Origin: Lasiosphaeria ovina
Taxonomy: Eukaryota; Ascomycota; Sordariomycetes; Sordariales; Lasiosphaeriaceae
Direction of reading: 5' to 3'
DNA length: 29,107 nucleotides
Assembly (NCBI GenBank): GCA_033439765.1
Contig: JAULSN010000021.1
Span: 1-29,107 of the forward strand
Position 1 is the stretch's first letter. Every line of letters starts with the position of its first letter. Of this stretch, positions 10,885 through 21,628 are shown piece after piece. The notes below the pieces were generated by a model that ran no database searches, was not told the DNA's origin, and was given only the letters and a program-made list of their open reading frames with translations. Both the position numbers and the translations under genes were made by a program.

Positions 10885-13755
10885 ATGAATTCCATCCCGC
10901 CCTCGTCGCCACTTCAGTACGTCTGGCAAGTCGACGCATGGAGCCCTTCAGAGTCCACTTTGTCAATGTCTGATCACCAAGAGTCGCTGCCATCGCCTCT
11001 GTCACCGCCCGGTACGTGCGTCTCTGGTCTGGACGACGTAGATATCTCCGATTACGGCGACGATGTGCTAGGCTCACGTACTGAGCTTGGCACGTTTCCG
11101 ACCCCCGGCCCAAGTCCTTCGCTTGCCTTCCGCCAGGTACAACACCAAGACTCCCTTCATGTTCCCAAGTACACCGGTCAGGCTCGCATTCGTGATGGCA
11201 AATCCATCACCGGTTCCAGACGGGTAGCATCCGAGCTGTCGCAAGACAATCTCCAAGTTGAGGGTCCACCGAGCCAGCATTACTTCTCACTCCAGTCCAG
11301 CCGTTCGCCGTATGGCCAACATCATTCGTCTCCAGACGGGTGGTGGGAATGGGTTTGGAGACTTCTCGACTCGCGCTGGATGATGTACGGGTTGTTGTTG
11401 CTCGGCATCGCCTTTGCCACCTCGCATCACGTCTTCTACGCTAGTTTGACCGGCAAGCCGGTTGACGGCCAGCTCATGATGATGATGCGCATCGGCAACT
11501 TGCTGGCATACATATCCAAGTCCGCCATGGTATCGGCCATCGTTTTCGCATACCGACAGCAGATCTGGGCCACGGTCAAGAGAAAAACACTCCAGCTCGG
11601 CACCATCGACAGCCTTTTTGCAGCGGCAGATGATGTGACGGCGCTGGTAAATTGGGAGTTTGCCACAAAGGCAAAGGTTGCCTTGTCTCTGGCAACAATT
11701 GTATGGTCAGTATTTATCGTTACCGGTCCCTCCTTTGGTCTCTGAACTACGGTATTCTACAATCCAATCCCTAAATGTTTATTGGTGTGGTACTTGGGCA
11801 GAACAAATGTTACAACCCAGCAAATAAATCGGCCAGGGAAAGCCTTAAATTGGTATTTTTGGAGAAGAGGTGGTCCTTTAGGATTCTGAAATAAGGATCC
11901 TAATAGCTTTTACCTTCCTCGGCGAAAAATCCCTGGGGCGAGCCGTAAGACATTGCAGTCTTTCAAATCTTGGAAAGCCCCCGCTCATAAATATTCAGGG
12001 ATTGGATTGCAGCTTGGCTATATTTTCATGTTTGCCGGCTAACAGAGACTCATTAGGCTCTTTCCCCTTACGGCAATCTTGACCCCGGCGACACTCACCA
12101 TCGTGCCCTTGGCAGAGACACAGGATACCTTCTGCTCTTCAGTTCGAACTCTCAACTTTAATGCCGAAAAGACGAAGAATTGGAGGAAACAGACGCGCAT
12201 CAACAACTACCCTGGCATTTCTCTATCTCTGTGGAACTCTACTCTGCCCAACTCGGACAAAGTCTTTGCGCCATTCAACGACACATTCTTTGACTACTGG
12301 ACGGGCACCACCTGGCAAACAACAATGTTGTCGACTCTGAGCACATTCGCGGACAAGGTCGTTGCCAGAGAGAATGCCTCTGTCGAGACTTGCGGCGCTA
12401 GTTGGAACTGCTCTTACACCATCTCATTCACGGGGCCCGGTTATAAGTGCAGCCAAATCATAAGGGGCCGGGGGAACAGTAGCGAGAAGCTCGCCCGGAT
12501 GCGCGCGCCGTTCAATACAGGGGACCTGATCCCTGATGGCGACTTCAGCTACATTGGACACACATCCCTTGGCGAGTATTACTCCAACCAGATTGACGCC
12601 GGCCAAGGGGGTGCTCCGACTACACCGCCTCCGTTTCCGAAACATCTGGGAGCCTTTAGGACCGAACCCGTCTTGTGGATTGGCCACTCGGACTTAATTC
12701 ATGCGGACAAGCCCGTGCCGGACAGATCCAATTCAAGATGGAACTCGTCCTTCACGCCCTCGATTTTTCGATGCGAACACTACGTCACAAAATACAAGGT
12801 CCTCTTCAACCACACACTCTCTGAGCAATTCACAACCGTACTCAGCAGGACTTATCTGCGCCCTCTAGTAAACACGACCTTCTTACCTATCAAGGCCGAC
12901 GACGGTACCAGCGACACAACGACTGCCACTCCGGAGTCGGGCTACATCTACCCGCAGGACCTCAAAAGATACCGCCTCACGGCCGCGTACCACTCCCTCG
13001 GCTATCAGATGCGCCTCAACCTCAACGGTTCGATCAAATTTGACCCGCCATATATTGTTGCCAACACCGAATTGATGAAGACGCAGCTCATCAACAAGAC
13101 GACCTACCTGGTTGTTCCCAACTTCTTGGACAAGATCCAAGCCCTGTACGACAACATTCTCCTGTCGCTCCTGGCTAACCCGCAGTTCATCGTCGTGGCT
13201 TGGGCGTCGCAGCCCACGCAGCAGAGCGGCGTGGGCAACGCCAGCACGGCCGCGGACCCGCGGCTGCTGTACCCGTGCACCAAGACGCGCGTGGCCAACG
13301 CCTACGCATACAACGCGCGCGACCTGTGGCTCGTCTACGGCCTGGCCATCGTCCTGGCCCTCGTCAGCGTGACGCTCGGCACCGCCGCGCTGGCCCAGAA
13401 CAACAACCACGTCCGCAACTCGCGTCTGTCGAGCATCGTCGCCGCCACGCGCGCCCCCTGCTTCGAGGACCTGCCGTGGAAGTCGTCCAAGTGGGGAGAG
13501 GTGACGCACGAGATCCGCAAGACCCGCTTGGGCTACGGCTTGATCACGGATAACTTGAACACCCCTGGTGCCAACGTGCCGCCCCCCTCCACCGCCGGAG
13601 ACCCTGCAGGAAGACCGCGGAGCAGCAGTGCAAGCGTTGAGTCGAGAGCAAAGGTGTATTACGGCTTCGCCCCAGAGGGCATCATCAAGCGAGGCCAAGG
13701 TCCGGTGATGGGGAAAGCCAGCGTCCTATCGTTCAAAACTGAGAAATTGGGCTGA
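10885..13755 (+). CDS. Fungal multi-pass membrane protein with large glycosylated ectodomain (839 aa, function unknown)
   Basis: Two exons, 10885-11705 and 12057-13755, joined over a 351-bp intron (GTCAGT...CTAAC...TTAG, phase 2, rebuilding W-LFPL). The predicted product has a Ser/Pro-rich cytoplasmic N-terminus (residues 1-150), TM1 near 166-188, TM2 near 198-223, and TM3 near 263-285, spanning the splice. A domain of about 400 residues with roughly eleven NxS/T sequons and scattered Cys follows (extracytoplasmic by inference), then TM4 near 696-720 and a 120-residue tail ending VLSFKTEKLG. The order of three TMs, glycosylated domain and last TM recurs in uncharacterised ascomycete membrane proteins. 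No function is assigned. The frame is intact throughout. The intron is long because a MITE occupies 11760-12009. The splice call rests on consensus sites and TM3 continuity. Confidence 0.82.
11760..12009. mobile_element. MITE copy A, inside the intron of the 839-aa protein gene
   Basis: 250 bp, AT-rich. The left terminus CAATCCAATCCCTAAATG and the reverse complement of the right terminus CAATCCAATCCCTGAATA agree at 22 of 26 bases. No transposase frame. The interior, read on the minus strand, matches copy B (13863-14056) in several blocks, for example around AATGTCTTACGG and AGCTATTAG. Wholly contained in intron 11706-12056; both splice sites and the branch site lie outside the element. No clear target duplication found. 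Confidence 0.75.
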
Positions 13756-13862
13756 AATAGTCAGTGTTGCTAATGCAAACACTCCAGTATGGTCTTTGGG
13801 AGTTTTGGCGGAGGGCTCGCAGTTCACTCGCATTCTGGCGATGTAAGTACTCGAGCTATATA

Positions 13863-14056
13863 TAATCCAATCCTTGAATGTTTATTAGTAGGGAACCTTC
13901 TAAAATTTGAAAGGTCTTAATGTCTTACGGGTTGCCCTGAAGGTTTTTTACCGAGGCAATAGCTATTAGAATCCCTATTGTATATTCTCAAAGGCCTTTC
14001 TCTCTCTTAGAAAGACCAATTATTATTACGCTGATACATATGCAGGGATTAGACTG
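13863..14056. mobile_element. MITE copy B, opposite orientation to copy A
   Basis: 194 bp. Left end TAATCCAATCCTTGAATG resembles the copy A termini; the right end is more eroded (about 18 of 26 matching its own left end). Interior blocks correspond to the reverse complement of copy A with small deletions, so the two copies are inverted relative to each other. It lies about 110 bp after the 839-aa gene stop and 83 bp before the stop of the minus-strand remnant at 14139. Confidence 0.7.
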
Positions 14057-14138
14057 CGTATATTTCTTTCACGGATTGGCAGCGACCGGCATCCGCAGGA
14101 CGCTCTGCATGGCCAAAACCTCGTCGTCAATCACTGCC

Positions 14139-14622
14139 TTAAATAACCCTCTCAATAACCTCATCCATAAGTTGACGCATTTCCACGTCATGGGCTTCGT
14201 CGTCCTGAGGGGACTCTGGCTCTCCGTAATTCAGATCCACAGTCTCCAGCCATGGCTGGCTCAGGTTCTTGACGTAGAATACCCTCAAGCCCTTAATAGA
14301 ATCGCGCTCTGGGTGAACCCAACCAATGACTCTGTGATGTGGTTATTAGGGGCTGGTACTTTCACCGGGAACGCCCAATCACTCACCTGATTGCTGAATC
14401 GGGGCCGGTGAAAGCAGCAGCTTCATTTCGGGATAAGTTGGCGAGCCAGATGCCGTCTCGGCTTGTAACCGACAGCCTGATTTCTTCTTCACTTCTCGGT
14501 GAGTTTTGACATGAGCCACCGAGAGTCCGTGTGTGTGTGTATGTGTGTATGTGCGACCGTGTAGACACCTCTATTACGGCAGACTTCTTTGATTGTGTAT
14601 TTAGAAGAGATGTGGAAACCAA
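14139..14622 (-). pseudogene. Spliced gene remnant, 5' end missing, function unknown
   Basis: Two exons on the minus strand look coding: a first part ending at 14387 (EEEIRLSVTSRDGIWLAN...) and a second at 14331-14139 (VIGWVHPERDSIKGLRVFYV...MDEVIERVI, stop TAA). They are joined by a 55-bp intron, 14332-14386, with consensus GTGAGT, a CTAATAAC branch and CACAG. The join keeps frame and the peptide reads sensibly across it. No in-frame ATG precedes it: a TAG lies near 14625, and the stretch 14528-14553 is a TG/CA microsatellite. The alternation of GW and RVFYV is loosely like a beta-propeller lectin blade, but I do not assign it. Probably a 5'-truncated gene next to MITE copy B. Confidence 0.42.
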
Positions 14623-15187
14623 TACCTACTGAAATAATTGGGGCAGAAATTTTGCCGTCGGTTTTGGAAAGTGAGAAGATAGGCGTATCAGCAGTTTAGT
14701 CTTTCTCAAGTTGCTCGTTGGAGATAAGGTGAGCATAAGGCGTAATTTAACGTTTATGAAACCAAATAATGACGTATATACATTCGTTATAAGAATTATG
14801 ATATTTCGAAGAGCCAAAGCTGAGAATTTTGGAATTTCTGTACCTACCTAGAAACGTCACGAACCTCAACATGCGATCTTTCTGACCCTTACGATTCCTT
14901 TGTGTTCGTCTCGACGCATTAGTTAGGTACACATCCATAAACTTGTTGTATTCCATGTTCAAACTAAAAATAATTTTCACTTCACAAAAGTTTGGGGTTC
15001 AGAATCGTCGGCCTTGTCAAGCTCAGGCAGCAGAGTGCCCTGCTGACTAACCACACTTTGCTTTCTTTTGGGCAGACGCGACAACGCGCTGTGCGCTGCC
15101 TGCTACTTGCCACACACCCATTGCATCGTCTGTTTGTCCACAGACCAGCATGAATAGCCAAACCCAGGTCCAGTAGCAGCATGTAAC
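14623..15187. other. AT-rich intergenic region
   Basis: Strongly AT-rich between about 14700 and 15000, with no coding frame and no repeat shared with the MITEs. It ends in the presumed promoter and leader of the gene at 15188. Confidence 0.5.
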
Positions 15188-16491
15188 ATGCCTCGCCAAC
15201 TGCCATGGCTTGTCAAGGGCAAAGGCAACCAGGCGGCAGCGCCCCCCAAACAGCCTGCTAGCTCCGCCTCAGCGAGCCACAGTCCGGCTCCACCGCCTGC
15301 AAATCGCCCCACACCCCAAACCACACCCAACCCAAAGTCTGAAGAGCGTGACCCATCGTCAGATGCACGCACCAAGCCGAGGCGTAGCTTGGGCCTTCGC
15401 TCATGTGCGTTTATCAGCCAAACTTCCTTCCATCCCGATGCATTGGACGCGTGCTGACAGTTGCCCCAGTGCGGTCGCCGTCCACCTCACCACCTCCGGA
15501 GCCGGTCAAGGAAGAGTAAGCCCGACCTGGGTCGCTTCGATGCGCATTAATACGCTAGATAGAGAGGTCTAACGCGTTTCTCAGGTTCATGATAGACGGC
15601 GTCGACAATGACGATAGATATCGTATGGTCGAAGATGAGTTCTTCGCGGTGGCTGGCGACTTCACCCGTCACCTCCACGCTGCCGAGTATAAGCGCCTCA
15701 AGACTCTGGCCAACTCAGAGAATGCAGAGACCATTCAGAACATCTCGCGGCCCGTCACGGGGGACATGAGTGACCTCGTGAAGCGACGTCGTGCCGCACT
15801 CGAAAACGCGGCCAAGCAGCACCAGGCCATCCCGAAAGCTCTGGGGAAACGAGCCGGTGGGGATGGCTCGGAGAGCGACGATGAAGAGTCATCGTCACCG
15901 TGGGCGCCCACCTCCCTTCGGGGATTAATGGATAGCCCACGCAAGAAAGCAGTTCCTCTCGCAATTCTAGGTTCTGTTGCCGCGGGATCGCGTGCCGCTG
16001 TCAGCTCTCGAGAGCGTCTGAATGCAAGCCCCTCCAGGCAGCTGGCCCGTCATAGTGACGCCGAGTCGCGAGTGAAAACAGAAAACACCGACGATGCGGA
16101 TGAAGATGACGATGACGACGACGATCTCGACAACCAAGCCCCCTGGCCCACTCAACAGCAACCTCAACGTCTTTCCAAAAGTGCAGAGATATCTCTGTCC
16201 CGTCACAACACAGCTGGCGAACCACTCGTAAAGCTAGAGAGCCGGCCGCATCAAACCCCACAGGATAAGCCAGGTTCGGGCTCTAGCAACAAATCGAAAA
16301 CTGTGAATCTGCCTAGTATCAAGCAACCCAAGTACAGCCTGCTCGACCCTGATGAAGATGATGATTTCTTTTCCGGCTTGCGGACCCGGAGGACCGAACG
16401 GAGACGGAGGCACGAAATCAAGACGGAAGCAAACGTCAAGACTTCAGACAGCCAGACAGTAGATTTGAGCGAAATTCCTTCCTTTCTGTAG
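15188..16491 (+). CDS. Acidic, probably nuclear fungal protein (389 aa) with four SUMO-type motifs
   Basis: Three exons: 15188-15404, 15470-15515 and 15585-16491. Introns are 65 and 69 bp with GTGCGT/GTAAGC donors, a GCTGAC branch in the first, and CAG acceptors; phases 1 and 2 join cleanly into ...PEPVKEEFMIDG. The N-terminus is Ala/Pro/Ser-rich. A compact region, residues 90-150 (YRMVEDEFFAVAGDFTRHLH), is the most domain-like part and looks helical. The rest is low complexity: acidic runs (DADEDDDDDDDLD near 258-270; DPDEDDDFF near 342) and a basic cluster TRRTERRRRHE. Four psi-K-x-E motifs occur: VKEE (85-88), VKTE (251-254), VKLE (303-306) and IKTE (366-369), plus a SIM-like VDLS near the C-terminus. 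Charge and motifs suggest a chromatin or DNA-linked role, but no family was recognised. Convergent with the TauD gene, 81 bp between stops. Confidence 0.8.
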
Positions 16492-16572
16492 CAATCTTGG
16501 CTATATTACGATACTACTTTGATTACAGAGCACCACGATATCGCGTCTCTCTCACGACACACTCGTTACAAT

Positions 16573-17927
16573 TTAGGCCTTGAAAGGCGTCTCAAATGGC
16601 CGCTCTGCCTGGGGAGTGATCCTCGCCAAGTGCCGTCGCTGACCATCCTTCCAGTCAATGAGCGCCGAGTGCTGCGTGACGCGGTTGTCCCACACAACAA
16701 CAGTTCCTTCTTCCCACTTGACACGCGTCTGGAAGTCGGCGCCATAGGCTAGGTGGTCGTATAGGAACTTGAGGATTGCATCCGACTCCTCCTTCTTCAG
16801 GCCAACGATATCGCGGGTAACTGCGCGGCATTATTCCATCAGCCAAACCCCCTATTTGATTTTTTGATTTTTTTTTTCGAGGAGAGTGGGGAGCAACTTA
16901 CACTGTGGGTTGACATAGAGTGCCTTCTCGCCCGTTGTTGGGTGCGTCCTCACGATGGGATGGGTGTTTACTACGGGTTCGCGTCTCTTGATGCCGCCTC
17001 GGGCTGCCGAAGCGTTGACCTGCTCGATGCCCGAATGCGTCGCCTGGAGCCCATGCAGACGCTCCTGGAACAGGGGGCTAAGCCGCTGGTACGCCTCGGC
17101 CGCATCGACGAACAGGGTGTCGCCTCCAGTCTCGGGCTTGTCGAGGATGTATAGAAAGGTCGTTCCCGGAGGCTGCTGTTCGTACGACACGTCCGAGTGC
17201 CACGCGACCGAGCTGATTCGGTTTCGCGAAATACTGGTCGATCGTGTTGTCCCCAGCACCGCGATGCACGAGGTGGATCTCTGGGTGCCCTTCCGGGGAC
17301 CCCGATGTTGGGTGGATGTGGTGTCTAATGGACAGGTCAAAATGTTAGCATCTGACTCTGTCTTCTCTGCTATCCCGGCACAAGGACAGCAGACATACCG
17401 GCCAAAGTAACCGCCAAACTCGAGCGCCTTCTCGATAGGCAGGTCCGCAAAGTCCTGGTTTCGGAAGCGACCACTTTGCGCTCGGCTACCAGACGCGCAA
17501 GCTCGTCCTTGCCAGCCGAGTTGAGCGAAGTGAGCTGAATGCCCTTGACCTCGGTGCCAATGGTCGGCGTAAGGTGCGTTACAGTGGAGCCCTCAGGGAG
17601 CAGGTTCGGGAATGACGGGTCGGCATCTTTGCCGTGGTCGACATGCTCGAATGGCTGGAGTGGTTGATAATACTGCCCGCGATTCCAGGTTGGGAGGTAA
17701 TGAGGGTACTGCGCCGGAAGAGTCAGCGAGGACCCATCAAGTTTTGAGTGCACACCTGAGGCCACTGGCGAGCTCACCTTGGCTGCCTCGAAGCCCTTTT
17801 TCCCCGTCTCCGCGTCCTTATCAAACGTGGTCGGGGCTTCCTTGTACTGGCCCTTGAGCACCTGGAGCTTCAGGGCAGAAACCTCCGGGACGGGGACGGT
17901 CACGGTCTCAATGGCCGAGGGAGCCAT
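16573..17927 (-). pseudogene. TauD/TfdA-family Fe(II)/2-oxoglutarate dioxygenase, two frameshifts
   Basis: Sulfonate/taurine-type dioxygenase (Jlp1-like), a cytosolic enzyme class that releases sulfite from organosulfonates using 2-oxoglutarate and O2; exact substrate unknown. Four exons: 17927-17778, 17708-17399, 17324-16902 and 16820-16573; introns of 69, 74 and 81 bp, all GT-AG with a TGCTAAC branch in the second. Seen: PHYLPTWN; PFEHVDHGKDADPSFPNLLPE; HIHPTSGSPEGHPEIHLVHRG; iron ligands in WHSDVSYEQQPPG; ETGGDTLFV; HSGIEQVNASAARGG; distal iron His in NRVTQHSAL; 2-oxoglutarate Arg in RRHLARITPQAERP. Two shifts: one T short near 17466 (VVAF site) and one near 17222, at an A run just before the iron motif (one extra, or two missing). 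About 376 residues if both are corrected, normal for the family. All catalytic residues remain. Confidence 0.88.
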
Positions 17928-20215
17928 TCTGACTGGTACTTCAGGGTGTTCACTTCTGATCTGGGTATTAGTATTAGTGTTAGTCTATTACCAGTTGGCC
18001 AAATATCTAGAGCAGACTCGGGGCCACCCGGCGGGATGCTCTTCTTTATACAATGGATATGAACCCTCCCCCAGACTGCTTGATAGCGCCCGTTTTGCGG
18101 AGTTTGATATGGCATCGACCATGGATAGGATTGCGCGAACACGATGCCTTCCAATCGGGCGAGTCCCCAGCCATGGTGGATTACAATTCGAACGCGACAT
18201 CGGCTACAAATGCCGATCCGGGCCCTGCCAAAGACCTGAGCCATGTGTAGCAGTCCGGCCACGCTAGACGCCCCCATCCCATCCGATAAGGCACCGATCG
18301 GGGGGCACGCAACCCGCGCACACTACACCCAATCTCGGGTCCGCGATGCCGTATCGAATCAATCGTGTGTGGAGAGGCGATGTTGTTAGACGCGCACCAT
18401 ATCACGCCATCGCGTAAAGCACCAGCGGGATGGACAACTCAGGGAGCACGCCATCCCTCCCAACACTACATGCCCATGTTTTTGACGACGGCAACGAGTC
18501 ACGGTAGCTTTTTCCACGTCGGAAATAGAAACTTGGCGTCACGAGGCCCGGAAGAGCCGCGGGGGCAGGGCGGGAGGATAAGGTGATTGAATAAGCAAGG
18601 AAGCCGTGTGTGTCATTCCTCGGGTGTTGTGTCCCGTTCCCATGGGCTCGGCCACCAGAAAGGGTGCTGTTGCTTGAACCATCAGGCGATCTCGGCTTCG
18701 CTATCGTGGGGAAAAAATGGGACTCTCATAATCTCATTACGTTGGTTTCGGCCTCGAGTGCCGGGTTGACTCTCCAGTTCGTCGCGGGATTGTCCTGATC
18801 ACGTTCCGGGCGCCAAGGGATGACGCAACGTGCTAATTAGCTTGGACCGCTCAGGATAAGACTCAGCTCAAGACGCCTATTAACATGTCGCTTTCACTTC
18901 TTCCCAGTGTGTCCCGTAAAATGCAGAATGGTTGGGCTGGATTTCTTTGTGAATATACGACTGTCGTACTTGATATATTGCTTGAGGCTGACTCAGGTGA
19001 CACCCGAGGTGGACTTCGGAATAATTGAGTAGCAGATGATTATCGCGCTTTTGCTAGCACCCCTTATCAGAGGTGTCTACCTGGGTAGAGGTAGGCCGAG
19101 TAGATACATACCGAACGTATTGTACCTTGCATGTCCTCCAAACGCGCCGCTCATGCTGAGGCACAAGCACAGCCTGCCTCAGCCACCTCCACCTCCACCT
19201 CCACCTCGGGCAGCCTTTCCTCTGCGGAGCAATCAAGATGCCGCGTTAATATGTATGTGTACAGGGGCGTCGAGTTGTGGCTGGTTGGTTCTATGTGGAC
19301 TCTGTTTCACGTCGATAACCAACAAACGTCACGGCGCATTCGAGCGTTGCAGATACGAATAGTCCTACCCGATCAACTGATTACATATCTTAGATTAGCT
19401 ACACTGCCTCAGTTTTATGCATGCTATACTCTAAGCTCAGTGAGTGAAGATAGAGTGGCGCATAGAGCCGGAGAGGTCCCAGAGACACTTTGCAAGGCAA
19501 CAATTTAGATACCTGCCCCTGATGGCAACGCGCTGCTAAAAGGGCGGCACCGTTGCCATGTCTACCAAATCGCTTGGTCCCGGATCCTTGCAAGATAGGC
19601 AGACTAAATTGGTGTTTATCTTGGAAGGTGCCTTGGTCACACACAACCACTGCAACTTGGTAATTAATGCCGAGAACTACGACAACTCATTCCAAATTTC
19701 CCCACTCTGCAAGGCTGTAATCCGGCGCTGGGGGCAGGCTAGAATGGAATGTTTGCGTCTGGCAAATACAGATCCTGTCATGTGTGGTCTCCACCTGCGG
19801 GAAGCCGCAGCGGAAATGAGGGCTGTGGCCGGGCCCTGGCGGCAGCCATCTGATATCTGAACGTAGTCAGCTTGCTGCACAGAACTTGAAGCTCACAGGT
19901 TGGCATCCACGAGCAGAGCCGACCGTCCTCAGTCCACTTCTTGCTGCCAGGTAGCACTTGCTTCCGTCCTGTTATGCTTGTCGCCTCAGAGACCGCTCCT
20001 TCTCTCCCAAGTCTCGCGTGTGACCAATACTAGACCTAGTCCGTAATTTCAACCGCAGACAGTTTACTGCCCAAGCTCGTACGGTAGCTCCTTGATGAAA
20101 ATTTCCTGCCTGTGGTTGATTTCACGTTCTTTTCCTCCCCGCCCACCTCTCCTTCGCAACACCGCACAATCGAGCAGTCTGTGTTGCGCCTCTCTGGCCG
20201 CGGCCCGCTACAGAA
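17928..20215. other. 2.3-kb intergenic region between the TauD and Cys-rich genes
   Basis: No convincing gene on either strand. Open frames of 60-125 codons exist, the longest ATG-led ones near 19131-19508 and 19558-19860, but none has domain-like composition, introns or family motifs. It contains the TauD TATA box at 18044-18050 and a (CCACCT)n stretch near 19186-19206. Confidence 0.5.
18044..18050 (-). promoter_or_regulatory. TATA box of the TauD gene
   Basis: On the minus strand TATAAAG begins at 18050, about 120 bp upstream of the ATG at 17927. Confidence 0.45.
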
Positions 20216-21628
20216 ATGGGCTCCCTAAACCCCTGGCTCAGCAACGGCACTTGCTACTACGCTGCCGGGAAGCAATCCGACGATTCCTTCATTCCCTGCG
20301 GTAATGATGCCCTTGGCCACAAAAGCTGCTGCACTGCTGGCGATGTGTGTCTGAGCCAGAATGCCTGCTACGACGCGGCCTTTGGCCTCACCTATCTCGC
20401 CGGCTGCAGCGATCCCGAGTACAAAGACGATATCTGCCCAAGCAAGAATTCATACACAGGTAATTGTGCTAAGGGCTGGATATACTGGGTAGTCGCAAAC
20501 AATGGCTGACATGTCCTGCTCTAGATAGCCCATGGGTCGGTCTCGTGTACTGTACTCCCAATCGCTGGTATGAAGCTCTCTCGACACCCCGCGGCACTTT
20601 GCGCGCCTACGAGAAAGAGTAAGAAATATGGCTGATCAAGTGTGCTGCAGGATGGCTTGTGCGAGAAGGGCAAGCCAAGCAAGATCAGGTATCCGGACAG
20701 CTGCACGTGTCCGCCTACAGTCACCGCGGCGTTCACAGCTGCGGGAAAACTCTTTGACATGGCCAGGCTCCCCGGTAGCTTAGGTGGAAGCATTGAATGG
20801 TCTTCTGATTATCTCCCGCCTACTTCATCTACATCCAGCTCTACTCAGTCGACAAGCCTAGGTGACAGCTCAGGTGTTTCTTCATCATCGCTGACAGCAA
20901 AGGCGACACCCACGACAGCACCCACGGCAACACCCACGGCAGCATCAACGGCAACATCAACCGCGACATTGTCTTCGACCTCCACTTTGGCCAATCCGAC
21001 AATTTCCGTAAACAGCAACGCCGACTCCGGGCTCGGCACTGGCGCAAAGGTGGGGGTAGGAGTCGGCGCAACGATTGGCGGTCTGTTATTTCTGGGTGCA
21101 CTTTCAGCATTGTGGATGCTCTACCGCCGAAAACGTAAGGACTTGCCCGAAGAGCAATGGCCTGTGCCTGTAGGCGATCCGAAATCCGGATCAATGGGGC
21201 CAGCGGAAATGCCAACGCCCACACTCCCCGTTTTACCGCCAGAGATGGGGTCCGACCGGACAGCAAGGCCACCCTCGGAGCTACATGGCAACAATGCAGC
21301 CTCGTACATGTCCAGGAACTCGCCTGGCTACCCCCCGACGAATTCTCCTGGTTATCCCCCGACAAACTCTCCTGGTTATCCCACAGCAAGTTCTCCTCGT
21401 TATCCCCAACCGAACTCGTCTGGTTATCCCCAACCGAGCTCGCCTGGATATCCCCCCACAAACTCACCAGGTTATCATCCGACAAACTCGCCTGGCTATC
21501 CCTCGGCGAATTCACCTGGCTATCCCCCTACGGTGCCAGAGGAGCCATGGCATGATCAGAGGACGACTGGGAGAGGATGGCACTATGTGCCGCCGTATGC
21601 TGACCATGCTGGGGAGTTGCCAAGTTGA
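20216..21628 (+). CDS. Cys-rich single-pass membrane protein with Ser/Thr stalk and SPGYPPTN-repeat tail (424 aa)
   Basis: Three exons: 20216-20459, 20525-20567 and 20641-21628. Intron 1 (64 nt + acceptor, 20460-20524) ends CTCTAG; intron 2 (20568-20640) is GTATGA...CAAG; both preserve frame. The short 43-nt middle exon is the least certain part. The N-terminal region MGSLNPWLSNGTCYY...CCTAGDVCL is Cys-rich and typical of a family of uncharacterised fungal surface proteins. It is followed by CTCPPTVTAAF, a Ser/Thr/Ala mucin-like stalk, a TM helix near residues 233-256 (VGATIGGLLFLGALSALWMLY) with a basic stop-transfer RRKRK, and a Pro-rich tail with nine octapeptide repeats (residues 322-393). 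The layout resembles wall-stress-sensor or adhesion proteins, but no named domain is claimed. No obvious N-terminal signal peptide is present; the TM helix may act as the anchor. Confidence 0.8.
21317..21532 (+). repeat. Nine 24-bp in-frame tandem repeats (NSPGYPPT)
   Basis: 216 bp encode nine variants of NSPGYPPT, such as SSPRYPQP, NSSGYPQP, NSPGYHPT and NSPGYPSA. SPxYP is kept in nearly all copies, while the last two positions vary. The multiple of three keeps the frame under copy-number change. Lies in the predicted cytoplasmic tail of the Cys-rich membrane protein. Confidence 0.9.

Noticed and set aside
12883..13698. 271-codon minus-strand frame inside the 839-aa gene
   Set aside because: Antisense shadow with Arg/Val/Gly-rich composition and no domain; the plus strand carries the TM and sequon pattern.
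19558..19860. 100-codon ATG-led frame in the long intergenic region
   Set aside because: Uneven composition, no motif, no splice or promoter support; cannot be told from chance.
20841..21515. Minus-strand repetitive frame opposite the SPGYPPTN tail
   Set aside because: The repeats are a 24-bp coding minisatellite read backwards; the plus-strand exons and TM explain the region.
21317..21532. Possible CRISPR-like array
   Set aside because: Units are contiguous 24-bp coding repeats without spacers, in a eukaryotic gene.
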